From: SIG437 sp045576235
GTDB taxonomy: Bacteria; Bacillota; Clostridia; UBA1381; UBA9506
NCBI GenBank assembly: GCA_045576235.1
Contig: JAZNGA010000023.1
Coordinates: forward strand, 1-13,073
Reading direction: 5' to 3'
Length of the DNA stretch: 13,073 nucleotides
Shown: piece after piece, positions 6,268 through 13,073 of the stretch
Position numbering within the stretch: position 1 is the first letter of the stretch
Layout: every line of letters starts with the position of its first letter
Translations under genes and position numbers: made by a program
The notes under the pieces: model-generated
What the model was told of the DNA's origin: nothing
The model's database searches: none
What the model saw: only the letters and a program-made list of their open reading frames with translations

Positions 6268-7092
6268 ATGAAAATAGTGTTAAAAGATGGTAAAAGAAAA
6301 GTCTTAACTTTGAGCTATGATGACGGAGTTGTTCAGGATATTAGACTGATTGATATCATGAACAAACATGGTCTTAAAGGAACGTTCAACATCAATTCAT
6401 GCGGTTATTTTCCTGAAGATGCTGTTCGTGATGATTTCCGTGGGAGATTGAAGCTTTCGGAAGCAAAAGAACTATATATAAATTCCGGTCATGAGGTTGC
6501 CATTCACGCTTTTAGTCATCCTTATCTTGATAAGCTTGATTCTGCCGAGGTTATATATGAAATAACGGAGGACAGGAGAAATATTGAGAGTCAGTTTGGA
6601 ATGATAGCAAGAGGCATGGCATATCCTTTTGGTGCTTATAATGATGAAGTCGCTGACATATTGGAAAAATGCCATGTCGCATATGCAAGAACAACAAAAT
6701 CGACATATCATTTTGGTTTTCCTGAAAATTGGCTTAAGCTTCACCCGACATGCCATCATAATTATGATGGGCTCAATGAATTGATTGAAAAATTTGTTAA
6801 AAAAGCTCATAAATGGGGAAATGCAGAGATGTTTTATCTGTGGGGCCATAGCTATGAGTTTGACAATAATGATAATTGGGATGTTATTGAAAAATTTGCC
6901 GAATATGCCGGAGGTCATGAACACATTTGGTATGCCACAAACATTGAAATATATGATTATGTCAAGGCATATGAAAGATTGCAGACAAGCTATGACAAAA
7001 AAATCATACACAATCCATCGAGCATTGATGTCTGGGCTGAAATTAGTGGTGAGACATATTGTATAAAAGCGGGAGAAACTTTAAAATTATAA
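6268..7092 (+). CDS. Polysaccharide deacetylase-like protein (NodB/CE4 fold)
   Basis: A 274-aa protein of the NodB-homology (carbohydrate esterase 4-like) superfamily, metal-dependent enzymes that remove N- or O-acyl groups from polysaccharides. Motifs appear in order: SYDDG (16-20; catalytic base and metal-ligand Asp), HAFSHP (80-85; two metal-ligand His), RGMAYPFG (115-122) and WGHSYEFDN (192-200; late His motif). A short C-terminal extension (about 240-274) follows the barrel. No signal peptide is visible, so it probably acts in the cytoplasm or on a small substrate rather than on wall polymer. ATG 6268 is preferred because AAAGGA lies 11 bases upstream; ATG 6256, four codons earlier, would have the SD touching the start codon. 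The phosphatase gene follows after 19 bases. The substrate cannot be inferred. Confidence 0.88.
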   Translation: MKIVLKDGKRKVLTLSYDDGVVQDIRLIDIMNKHGLKGTFNINSCGYFPEDAVRDDFRGRLKLSEAKELYINSGHEVAIHAFSHPYLDKLDSAEVIYEITEDRRNIESQFGMIARGMAYPFGAYNDEVADILEKCHVAYARTTKSTYHFGFPENWLKLHPTCHHNYDGLNELIEKFVKKAHKWGNAEMFYLWGHSYEFDNNDNWDVIEKFAEYAGGHEHIWYATNIEIYDYVKAYERLQTSYDKKIIHNPSSIDVWAEISGETYCIKAGETLKL

Positions 7093-7111
7093 TGATTAGT
7101 GGAGCATTTAT

Positions 7112-7573
7112 ATGATAAATATTTTGTTTATATGTCACGGAAATATATGCCGTAGCCCTTTGGCAGAATTCATTTTCAAAGATATGGTAGAAAAAATCGG
7201 AAGAGGAGATGAATTTAATATTGCTTCTGTTGCTACAAGCTATGAAGAAATCGGACGACCTGTAGATTATCGCGTTGCGAAATATTTAGACAGGCTTGGC
7301 ATTTCATATGGCTCAAAGCGCGCCACGCATTTAGAAAAAACAGACTATGGAAAATATGACTATTTAATATGTATGGATAGCGCGAATGTCCGAAACACCT
7401 TGCGGATTATAGGGGAGGACAAGGAAAGAAAAATATATAAATTGCTTGAGTTTGTCGGCTCTGACAAGGATGTCGCAGACCCGTGGTACACAGGGGATTT
7501 CAGCATAACCTATAAAGATGTGCTCACGGGGTGCGAAGGGCTTTTAGAGCATATAAAGAGAAATCATCAGTAA
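7112..7573 (+). CDS. Low-molecular-weight protein-tyrosine phosphatase
   Basis: A 153-aa cytoplasmic phosphatase of the LMW-PTP family, which dephosphorylates phosphotyrosine; bacterial members often control tyrosine kinases of polysaccharide export. The P-loop CHGNICRS is at residues 8-15 (nucleophile Cys8, phosphate-binding Arg14), and the general-acid loop DPWYTGDF begins at Asp123. Length and motif placement are normal and all catalytic residues are present. GTGGAG precedes ATG 7112. It sits 19 bases after the deacetylase and is followed by a strong terminator, so the two genes probably form a bicistronic unit. No cognate kinase is in the window, so a link to capsule control is only a suggestion. 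Confidence 0.95.
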   Translation: MINILFICHGNICRSPLAEFIFKDMVEKIGRGDEFNIASVATSYEEIGRPVDYRVAKYLDRLGISYGSKRATHLEKTDYGKYDYLICMDSANVRNTLRIIGEDKERKIYKLLEFVGSDKDVADPWYTGDFSITYKDVLTGCEGLLEHIKRNHQ

Positions 7574-7616
7574 GCTTTTTAAAATATTTAAATAGATATC
7601 TGACAATAAAAAATTC

Positions 7617-7663
7617 AAAAAAGACTCCTTATGATATAATAAATATCATAGAAGTCTTTTTTT
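7617..7663. terminator. Bidirectional intrinsic terminator between convergent genes
   Basis: Long imperfect hairpin: outer arms AAAAAAGACT (7617-7626) / AGTCTTTTTT (7653-7662), inner arms TATGATAT (7630-7637) / ATATCATA (7643-7650). T runs occur on both strands. It serves the phosphatase (plus, stop at 7573) and the GH109-like gene (minus, stop at 7685). Confidence 0.9.
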
Positions 7664-7684
7664 ATAAACAAAAGGGGTTTCGGT

Positions 7685-8944
7685 TTAGTATATTGGTGTG
7701 TCGGGATCGTCTATGATGAGATCAAGACTATATTTTGTTTTAATCGGCGCTTCTCTTCGAATCCATTTTCCGCGGGTGAAGTCAGGAATGTGCACCGGGG
7801 CACCTCCGACTGCGATTGACTGTTCGGAAAGTGGAGTGATTGCCATCCATGATGCTGTGTCGTAGGTGTCTATCGGGGTGGGGATTCCGCGCTTGACGCT
7901 TTCAACAAATGCTCTTCCAACAAGCCAGTCTTTTCCACCGTGACCTGATTTTGTGCTGATTTTTGAAAATTCAGCATATAACGGGTGGTCATATTTTTCA
8001 AAGAATTCTTCCTTGTTTTCTTTAATACCGTCTTCCATTCCATCCAAAAAAACGACCTCGTGAGCTTCGTCATATGCTCCTCTTGTTCCGCGCACGGATA
8101 AATCTCGGCTGTAGTATGCACGGGGAAGGCTTGTGTCGAGACGGAGCATAATTGTTTCGCCTCCTGCGCACATAATGTTAGTTACAACAATGTCGCCCTG
8201 CTTGATTTTCGTTCCATATCTGGGATTATTATCTTCTCTGTGGCGCTCCCAATAATCTTTGATGCCGGCTGCTTTGCTTGCCATAGAGGTCAGGTAGAGC
8301 ATTCTGTTGCCACGATTGATGTCAAGCACCTTGCAAATCGGGCCGAGAGCGTGAGTGGGGTAATTATCACAGTTTCGTGCCGCATATTCATCTATGCGAT
8401 ATGTGTTTGATTTGTCTCCCTCGACATATGTGCCCGACAAATTGGTTGAACGGAGGTCGTGCATATATGCACCTGTGCAATGCACAATTTCGCCAAAAAG
8501 ACCTTCTTTCACCATGCGAAGAGCCATAAGTTCTTCTCTGCCATAGTTTGCGTTTTCAAGCATCATGCAGTGCATACCTGTTTTTTCGTGTGCATCAACA
8601 AGTTTGAAACAGTCGCTCACATCATATGCACCACCCACTTCAATCGCCGCATATTTTCCCGCGCGCATCGCCGCGACTGCAACATCAATATGTATAGCCC
8701 ATGACGCTGAAACAACAACCGCATCAATCTCCTTGCAATTTATTACATCGTGCCAATCTGTTGTTGTCTTGACGGAATGGCCTTTTTGCTCTTTAAAATA
8801 ATTCTGGCTTGCTGATAATCTGTCGGGATCCTTATCGCAGACGATTGTTATCTCAACATCAGACATTTCACCAAAAATATTATGAGCCATAGTTGTTCCT
8901 CTGTTTCCGAGCCCTACAACACCAAGCTTGATTTTTTTCTTCAT
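7685..8944 (-). CDS. Gfo/Idh/MocA-family protein, probable GH109 alpha-N-acetylgalactosaminidase
   Basis: A 419-aa NAD(H)-binding protein. The Rossmann motif VVGLGNRG is at residues 9-16, and the C-terminal half is a Gfo/Idh/MocA substrate domain. Several stretches match glycoside hydrolase family 109, which cleaves alpha-GalNAc linkages by an NAD-dependent redox-elimination mechanism: EVGGAYDVSDCF (102-113), CMMLENANYGREEL (126-139), HDLRS (162-166), YPTHALGP (195-202) and INRGNR..YLTSMAS (209-223). Glu102, Tyr134, Tyr195 and His198 fit, from memory and approximately, the active-site residues of the characterised enzyme. There is no Tat or Sec signal, so it would act inside the cell on imported oligosaccharides. 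It is divergent from the SGNH-nagA genes, which supports an amino-sugar role. A plain sugar dehydrogenase is the alternative. The RBS is weak (AAAGG, about 12 bases upstream). Confidence 0.82.
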   Translation of the reverse strand: MKKKIKLGVVGLGNRGTTMAHNIFGEMSDVEITIVCDKDPDRLSASQNYFKEQKGHSVKTTTDWHDVINCKEIDAVVVSASWAIHIDVAVAAMRAGKYAAIEVGGAYDVSDCFKLVDAHEKTGMHCMMLENANYGREELMALRMVKEGLFGEIVHCTGAYMHDLRSTNLSGTYVEGDKSNTYRIDEYAARNCDNYPTHALGPICKVLDINRGNRMLYLTSMASKAAGIKDYWERHREDNNPRYGTKIKQGDIVVTNIMCAGGETIMLRLDTSLPRAYYSRDLSVRGTRGAYDEAHEVVFLDGMEDGIKENKEEFFEKYDHPLYAEFSKISTKSGHGGKDWLVGRAFVESVKRGIPTPIDTYDTASWMAITPLSEQSIAVGGAPVHIPDFTRGKWIRREAPIKTKYSLDLIIDDPDTPIY

Positions 8945-8961
8945 TTCTTATCGCTACCTTT

Positions 8962-8979
8962 ACAAAAGCTAAATTTTGT
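8962..8979. repeat. Small dyad in the GH109-like gene leader
   Basis: Inverted repeat ACAAAA / TTTTGT with a six-base gap, between the probable promoter area and the GH109-like start codon. Its size would suit a dimeric repressor operator, but AT-rich dyads of this length also arise by chance. Confidence 0.25.
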
Positions 8980-9026
8980 GTTATCATCATAATATCACAA
9001 ATAAGAAAATAAAACCATATGAGTTC

Positions 9027-9063
9027 AGATAAATTTTTTATGAATTTAGACAAATTTTTTATG
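9027..9063. repeat. Two 16-bp direct repeats in the divergent intergenic region
   Basis: AGATAAATTTTTTATG (9027-9042) and AGACAAATTTTTTATG (9048-9063) differ at one base and are spaced exactly 21 bp, two helical turns. They lie between the GH109-like gene and the SGNH gene, where a shared activator would bind. Same-face direct repeats are typical of AraC-family sites, but no regulator gene is in the window. Confidence 0.45.
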
Positions 9064-9149
9064 TTTTTGGGTTAAATTTTAAAAGTCTATCATGATTTGC
9101 TTTAAGTTAAGCGATTGTTACTTATGAATTCTAAAAGGGGAAGAGCATT

Positions 9150-10163
9150 ATGAAACTGAGTTTTAATCAGATTAAGGAAATTTCCACAGGGTGTGCTCGA
9201 GTTGAAGAAGAAAACGGATTTGTTAATTTTTATAGATTTACAAAAGAACAAGAAGAGCTATATAAAATGGCAGAGGAGAGATTTTACGACAGAACATTTA
9301 CAACAGCTGGGGTGAAGCTCTTTTTTAAAACGGACACTAAAAAGCTGTCTTTAAAGATAGCGGCACAGGCAGTCAGCACGCGTAAATTCTTCTCGGTTGA
9401 TGTTTTTGTTGATGGAAAAATAAATGGGTGTATTGATAATTTTTCTGACACGGAATTGCCGCTTGACTACACGCTGGTGGAATTCCCACTCGGAAGTTTC
9501 CGCAAAGAGTTTCATCTTGGTGAAGGAATAAAAACAGTGTGCATTCATTTTCCATGGTCAATGAGGACATCAGTTGAGGCAGTTGAAATAGATGATGGTT
9601 CGTTTGTTGAGGCAGTGAAACCGCCAAAAAAATTGCTTGCATTCGGAGACTCAATAACGCAGGGGCATGATGCATTGCGTCCGTCAAACCGCTATGTTGC
9701 GCTTCTTGCAGAAAAACTTGGGGCAGAAGAGTTTAACAAGGGAATAGGTGGTGAAAAATTTTTTCCACCGCTTGCAAAAACGAAAGACTCATTTGTGCCT
9801 GACTATATAACAGTTGCATACGGAACGAATGACTGGAATGCTTTTGACAAGGAAACCTTTAAAGAAAGATGTAAAGGATTTTATGATAATTTGACGAAAA
9901 CATATCCTGAGTCGAAAATTTTTGCAATCACGCCAATCTGGAGAAAGGATATTAGCGAGGAAAAACCATTTGGTGCTTTTTCAGACATTGAAAGATTAAT
10001 CAGAGAATGTGTTAAAGAATATGAAAATATAACTTTAATTTCAGGAATCGGGCTTGTTCCTGAAAGTGAAAAATTTTACGGAGACCTGTGGTTGTATCCA
10101 AATGATGCGGGGTTTGAACATTATGCAGAAAATCTATATGGCATAATTAAAGAGGAAATATGA
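9150..10163 (+). CDS. SGNH/GDSL-type hydrolase with N-terminal beta domain
   Basis: A 337-aa protein. Residues 1-155 look like a beta-sandwich region seen in carbohydrate-esterase-like SGNH proteins, and 160-337 is the SGNH hydrolase domain, which usually removes acetyl groups or other acyl esters. Block I is AFGDSITQG (nucleophile Ser168), block II GIGGE (198-202; oxyanion Gly) and block III GTNDW (225-229; Asn227). In block V the usual LHPND is LYPND, so Tyr316 sits where the catalytic His is expected; the codon is TAT at 10095-10097. There is no signal peptide. An AAAGGGGAAGAG stretch precedes ATG 9150. nagA starts 30 bases after the stop, so the two are probably co-transcribed and the enzyme may deacylate an amino-sugar substrate. 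Activity is doubtful because of the His change. Confidence 0.85.
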   Translation: MKLSFNQIKEISTGCARVEEENGFVNFYRFTKEQEELYKMAEERFYDRTFTTAGVKLFFKTDTKKLSLKIAAQAVSTRKFFSVDVFVDGKINGCIDNFSDTELPLDYTLVEFPLGSFRKEFHLGEGIKTVCIHFPWSMRTSVEAVEIDDGSFVEAVKPPKKLLAFGDSITQGHDALRPSNRYVALLAEKLGAEEFNKGIGGEKFFPPLAKTKDSFVPDYITVAYGTNDWNAFDKETFKERCKGFYDNLTKTYPESKIFAITPIWRKDISEEKPFGAFSDIERLIRECVKEYENITLISGIGLVPESEKFYGDLWLYPNDAGFEHYAENLYGIIKEEI

Positions 10164-10193
10164 GACTAAATAAACACGCAAGGAGCAAATGTT

Positions 10194-11276
10194 ATGATTA
10201 TTAAAAACGGAATGATTTTTTCAAAAGATTGTGAGTTTGAAAAAGCTGATATAAAATTCAGTGATAAAATTGAAAAAACGGGTGAAATCGGTGATTGTGA
10301 CGAAACCTTTGACGCGAGCGGATGCTATGTCATACCGGGGTTAGTGGACATACATACTCACGGAGCTGTCGGAATTGATGCATCCGATGAAACGGTTGAT
10401 TTTGAAAAGTGGAAGAGCTTTTTGCTCAAAAACGGCGTCACGACCTTTCTGCCAACAACAGTTACGGAAACAAAAGAGGCACTTTTAAAGGCTGTTAAAA
10501 ATCTTGAAAATTCTGACGGAATAAATTTAGAAGGACCCTTTTTGTCGCCTGCAAAAAAGGGTGCCCACGACGAGACAAAAATTTGCCCTGTAGATTTAGA
10601 TTTTCTTTCAAAAATAAAGCATAAAGTGAAAATCACGACGATAGCACCGGAAATTTATGGCAATATTGAAAAAATTCCTGACATTGTGAAAATGGGAATA
10701 AAGGTTTCAATTGGACACACGACAGCTGATTATGAAACATCTAAAAAGGCTTTTGAGAAAGGCGCTTCGCACATAACACATTCGTTTAACGCTATGCCTG
10801 CATATCTCCACAGAGACCCTGGTGTTTTAGGTGCGGCGTTTGATGATGAATCAGTTTTTTGCGAGGTTATTTCAGACGGTGTTCACCTTCATCCGTCGGT
10901 TGTCAGAATGATTTATAATGTGGTTGGAGCCGACAGAATGATTTTAATAAGCGATGCAATGCGTGCAACGGGAATAGATGACGGAGAATATGTTTTGGGA
11001 GGTCTTGAAGTTATTGTTAAAAACAGAAAAGCAACCTTAAAGGACGGGACAATAGCGGGAGGCACCTCAACATTATATGATGTTTTGAAGAGTGCAGTGT
11101 CATTTGGAATTCCGCTTGTTGATGCTGTTAAAATGGCAACCGCCACTCCGAGCCGTGCTGTCGGACTTTGCGATAATGTTGGCAGTCTGGAAACGGGCAA
11201 AGATGCAGACATTCTTGTTTTGGATAAAGAACTTAACATTGTTAAGGTATTTTATAAGGGAAAAAGCCAGATTTAG
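10194..11276 (+). CDS. nagA: N-acetylglucosamine-6-phosphate deacetylase
   Basis: NagA converts GlcNAc-6-phosphate to glucosamine-6-phosphate plus acetate, the first committed step of cytoplasmic amino-sugar catabolism and of cell-wall recycling. The 360-aa protein is an amidohydrolase-superfamily TIM barrel of normal or slightly short length. Motifs are VDIHTHG (51-57; His54, His56), NLEGPF (111-116; metal-ligand Glu113), SIGHTT (172-177; His175), THSFNAM (195-201; His196), SDGVHLH (227-233) and the catalytic Asp254 in SDAM. The closing beta segment TGKDADILVLD is typical. AAGGAG stands 10 bases before ATG 10194. No nagB or sugar transporter is visible. With the SGNH hydrolase upstream and the GH109-like gene opposite, it suggests host- or wall-derived amino-sugar use. 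Confidence 0.95.
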   Translation: MIIKNGMIFSKDCEFEKADIKFSDKIEKTGEIGDCDETFDASGCYVIPGLVDIHTHGAVGIDASDETVDFEKWKSFLLKNGVTTFLPTTVTETKEALLKAVKNLENSDGINLEGPFLSPAKKGAHDETKICPVDLDFLSKIKHKVKITTIAPEIYGNIEKIPDIVKMGIKVSIGHTTADYETSKKAFEKGASHITHSFNAMPAYLHRDPGVLGAAFDDESVFCEVISDGVHLHPSVVRMIYNVVGADRMILISDAMRATGIDDGEYVLGGLEVIVKNRKATLKDGTIAGGTSTLYDVLKSAVSFGIPLVDAVKMATATPSRAVGLCDNVGSLETGKDADILVLDKELNIVKVFYKGKSQI

Positions 11277-11420
11277 AGAAGAGCGCATTTGCGCATCTGA
11301 TAAATTTGTCGCACAAAAGAATCTCTAAAGCAATTTTATTGTTGATTTCAGAAATGTGTAAAAATTTGGTCGGAAATTATAAAATTTTTTAAAACAATGT
11401 TGTCAGGCACATTCTTTTGC

Positions 11421-11449
11421 TTGACTTTAGCAGATAGATATTATAAAAT
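11421..11449 (+). promoter_or_regulatory. Promoter of the GMP synthase gene
   Basis: TTGACT (11421-11426), a 17-bp spacer and TAAAAT (11444-11449), 43 bases before the start codon. AGGAGG follows as the ribosome binding site. No purine or other riboswitch is recognisable in this short leader. Confidence 0.65.
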
Positions 11450-11491
11450 AAAAATAAGCAGAATGATTAAATATTTTAGGAGGAATTTGTT

Positions 11492-12472
11492 ATGTCAAGC
11501 AATGTAAGGCCTGAAACAATGGCAAGAATTAACACTAAAGAGCTTGCTGATGCATTCATCGAGGAGCAGGTGGCTGCCATAAGAGAGCAGGTTGGAGATA
11601 AAAAGGTGCTTCTTGCTCTTTCGGGAGGTGTGGATTCTTCTGTAGTTGCAGCACTTTTAATTAAAGCAATCGGCAAACAACTTGTATGTGTTCATGTTAA
11701 TCATGGACTTATGCGTAAGGGCGAAAGCGAACAAGTAGTTGAAATTTTTGGTAAAGAACTTGATGCTAATTTGGTTTATATAGACGCTACTGACCGTTTT
11801 CTTGATTTGCTTAAAGGTGTTAGCGCACCCGAGCAAAAAAGAAAAATTATCGGCGGTGAATTTATAAAAGTTTTTGACGAAGAAGCAAGTAAACTTGAAG
11901 GTATTTCCTTTTTGGCTCAAGGTACAATTTATCCCGATATTTTGGAATCTGACGGCGTAAAGGCTCACCACAATGTTGGCGGTTTGCCCGAAGATATGCA
12001 GTTTGAGTTGGTAGAACCCGTAAAACTTCTCTACAAAGACGAAGTTCGCGTTGTGGGCGAAGCGTTAGGTCTTCCACACGCTATGGTTTACCGTCAACCA
12101 TTCCCAGGTCCCGGCCTTGGTGTTAGGTGCTTGGGTGCAATCACGCGTGACCGCTTACACGCTTTGCGTGAAGCAGACGCAATTTTGCGTGAAGAATTCG
12201 ACAAATGTGGCCTTGCTGAAAAGGTTTGGCAATATTTTATCGCAGTACCTGATATGAAGAGTGTTGGGGTTCGTGATGATAAGCGTTATGAAGGTTGGCC
12301 TGCAATTATTCGTGCAGTAAATACCAACGACGCTATGACCGCTACTATTGAAGAAATTCCTTATTCGGTATTGCATCACATTACCGATAGAATTACCCAC
12401 GAAGTTGAAGGCATCAATCGAGTGCTTTTAGATTTAACACCAAAGCCAATCGGCACTATCGAGTGGGAATAA
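11492..12472 (+). CDS. guaA: GMP synthase, ATP-pyrophosphatase subunit without the glutaminase domain
   Basis: Catalyses amination of XMP to GMP with ATP. The 326-aa protein contains the PP-loop SGGVDSS (44-50), EQKRKIIGGEF (114-124), LAQGTIYPD (141-149), SHHNVGGLPE-like HHNVGGLPED (159-168), RQPFPGPGLGVRCLG (201-215) and the C-terminal dimerisation region ending GTIEWE. The N-terminal class I glutamine amidotransferase domain of the usual roughly 510-aa GuaA is absent. It must therefore use free ammonia or a separate glutaminase subunit encoded elsewhere; a two-protein arrangement is known in archaea. AGGAGG precedes ATG 11492. Codon use changes near codon 60: before it Glu is 4 GAG to 1 GAA, Gln all CAG and Arg all AGA/AGG; after it GAA, CAA and CGT dominate. 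This suggests a mosaic gene. Confidence 0.93.
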   Translation: MSSNVRPETMARINTKELADAFIEEQVAAIREQVGDKKVLLALSGGVDSSVVAALLIKAIGKQLVCVHVNHGLMRKGESEQVVEIFGKELDANLVYIDATDRFLDLLKGVSAPEQKRKIIGGEFIKVFDEEASKLEGISFLAQGTIYPDILESDGVKAHHNVGGLPEDMQFELVEPVKLLYKDEVRVVGEALGLPHAMVYRQPFPGPGLGVRCLGAITRDRLHALREADAILREEFDKCGLAEKVWQYFIAVPDMKSVGVRDDKRYEGWPAIIRAVNTNDAMTATIEEIPYSVLHHITDRITHEVEGINRVLLDLTPKPIGTIEWE

Positions 12473-12480
12473 TTTTGAGG

Positions 12481-12528
12481 TATTTCGGCTATCCGTTTCT
12501 ATTATCAAAAAATAAAATTGTCGAAATA
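12481..12528. repeat. Inverted repeat downstream of guaA
   Basis: Arms TATTTCG (12481-12487) and CGAAATA (12522-12528) are separated by 34 bases of AT-rich sequence. There is no clear T run afterwards, so it is not a convincing terminator. It could be an operator or chance in the short gap before the glycosyltransferase. Confidence 0.2.
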
Positions 12529-12569
12529 GTTAATATATAAAATCGATTACGAGGAGGTTTAGCGTAGAC

Positions 12570-13073
12570 ATGAAAGAACAAATAAGTGTTAGTGTAATAG
12601 TACCGGTGTATAATGCAGAAAGGACACTAAAAGATTGTGTTCTTTCAATTTTGGCTCAAAAACTGATAAATATAGAAGTGTTGCTGATCAACGATGGCTC
12701 CAAGGATCGCAGCGGTGAAATTTGTGAACAATTTGCAAAAGCAGACAAACGAGTGAAGGTTTATCACATCTCCAATTCCGGCCCTGCTGCTGCCAGAAAT
12801 GTCGGCATCAATCATGCATCCGGAAAATATATAGGGTTTGTAGATGCGGATGATATTATTGAACATCAAATGTACGATACGATGTTTCATACAGCAGTAA
12901 CCAACGATGCAGATGTTGTTATGTGTAATTATAATGCCGTCAACACCAATGGAGAACGAAGGAAGGTTCGGGCAAAACCCTGCGAAGTACTGCGAGAAAA
13001 TGTTGCAATAAGAGAACAGATAATCAAACGGTATTACACCGGAGAAATAATTGGAATTCCCAGCTTATGGAAT
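12570..13073 (+). CDS. Family 2 glycosyltransferase, N-terminal part (cut by window edge)
   Basis: An open frame runs from ATG 12570 to the end of the window, 168 codons with no stop. It begins MKEQISVSVIVPVYNAERTL, the classic GT-A nucleotide-binding start. NDGSKDRSGEICEQ (41-54), SNSGPAAARNVGINHASGKYI (68-88) and the metal-binding VDADD (91-95) follow. Such enzymes transfer a sugar from a nucleotide donor during exopolysaccharide, capsule or glycolipid synthesis; donor and acceptor cannot be read from this part. GAGGAGG lies 12 bases upstream of the start. The coding sequence uses CGA, CGC, CGG and TCC codons more than most genes to its left, so this may be the edge of an acquired surface-polysaccharide cluster. 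Confidence 0.92.
   Translation, partial: MKEQISVSVIVPVYNAERTLKDCVLSILAQKLINIEVLLINDGSKDRSGEICEQFAKADKRVKVYHISNSGPAAARNVGINHASGKYIGFVDADDIIEHQMYDTMFHTAVTNDADVVMCNYNAVNTNGERRKVRAKPCEVLRENVAIREQIIKRYYTGEIIGIPSLWN

Noticed and set aside
6472..7011. 179-codon minus-strand open frame
   Set aside because: It lies wholly antisense to the well-supported deacetylase gene, has no family motif and looks like a shadow rich in Ile, Cys and Phe.
11283..11294. GCGCA-TT-TGCGC hairpin after nagA as a terminator
   Set aside because: The stem is only five pairs with a two-base loop and is not followed by a T run. No convincing nagA terminator was found.
1..13073. tRNA genes, rRNA genes and CRISPR arrays
   Set aside because: Scanned by eye on both strands; no cloverleaf-like gene, rRNA signature or regularly spaced repeat array was seen.

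Overview
The window looks like a low-to-moderate GC Firmicute, most likely an uncultured gut-type clostridium. The signs are a tRNA-sensing T-box leader, strong AGGAGG-type ribosome binding sites, TTGACA/TATAAT promoters, an IS3-type transposase start and clostridial-looking proteins. The taxonomic call is inference.

Layout. (1) 1-188: the 5' end of an IS3-family element reading off the left edge. (2) 263-6009, minus strand: a T-box-controlled operon in the order promoter, T-box, aspS-gatC fusion, gatA-like gene, gatB, ZIP metal transporter. (3) 6053-7663, plus strand: its own promoter, an unexplained short open segment, a polysaccharide deacetylase, a low-molecular-weight tyrosine phosphatase and a bidirectional terminator. 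(4) 7685-11276: an amino-sugar locus, with a GH109-like Gfo/Idh/MocA protein on the minus strand, divergent from an SGNH hydrolase and nagA on the plus strand. (5) 11421-13073: a stand-alone GMP synthase ATP-pyrophosphatase and the start of a family 2 glycosyltransferase cut by the window edge.

The most striking part is the aspS operon. GatC is fused to the C-terminus of aspartyl-tRNA synthetase, which carries the His of the RDHGG motif linked to non-discriminating enzymes. The next gene is a shortened GatA homologue (392 aa) in which both serines of the amidase Ser-cisSer-Lys triad are replaced, by Ala106 and Leu82. GatB looks intact. The T-box specifier region reads GAAC, which holds overlapping Glu (GAA) and Asn (AAC) codons. 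Together this looks like a one-operon Asn-tRNA(Asn) transamidation machine, with the amidotransferase physically tied to the synthetase and the glutaminase subunit apparently catalytically dead. Free ammonia, or a second glutaminase, would have to supply nitrogen. The GMP synthase at 11492 also lacks its glutaminase domain, which fits an ammonia-rich habitat, though that link is speculative.

The amino-sugar genes (GH109-like, SGNH hydrolase, NagA) would suit release, deacylation and catabolism of N-acetylhexosamines. The GMP synthase gene changes codon preference sharply near codon 60, suggesting a recombination mosaic next to what may be a surface-polysaccharide region.
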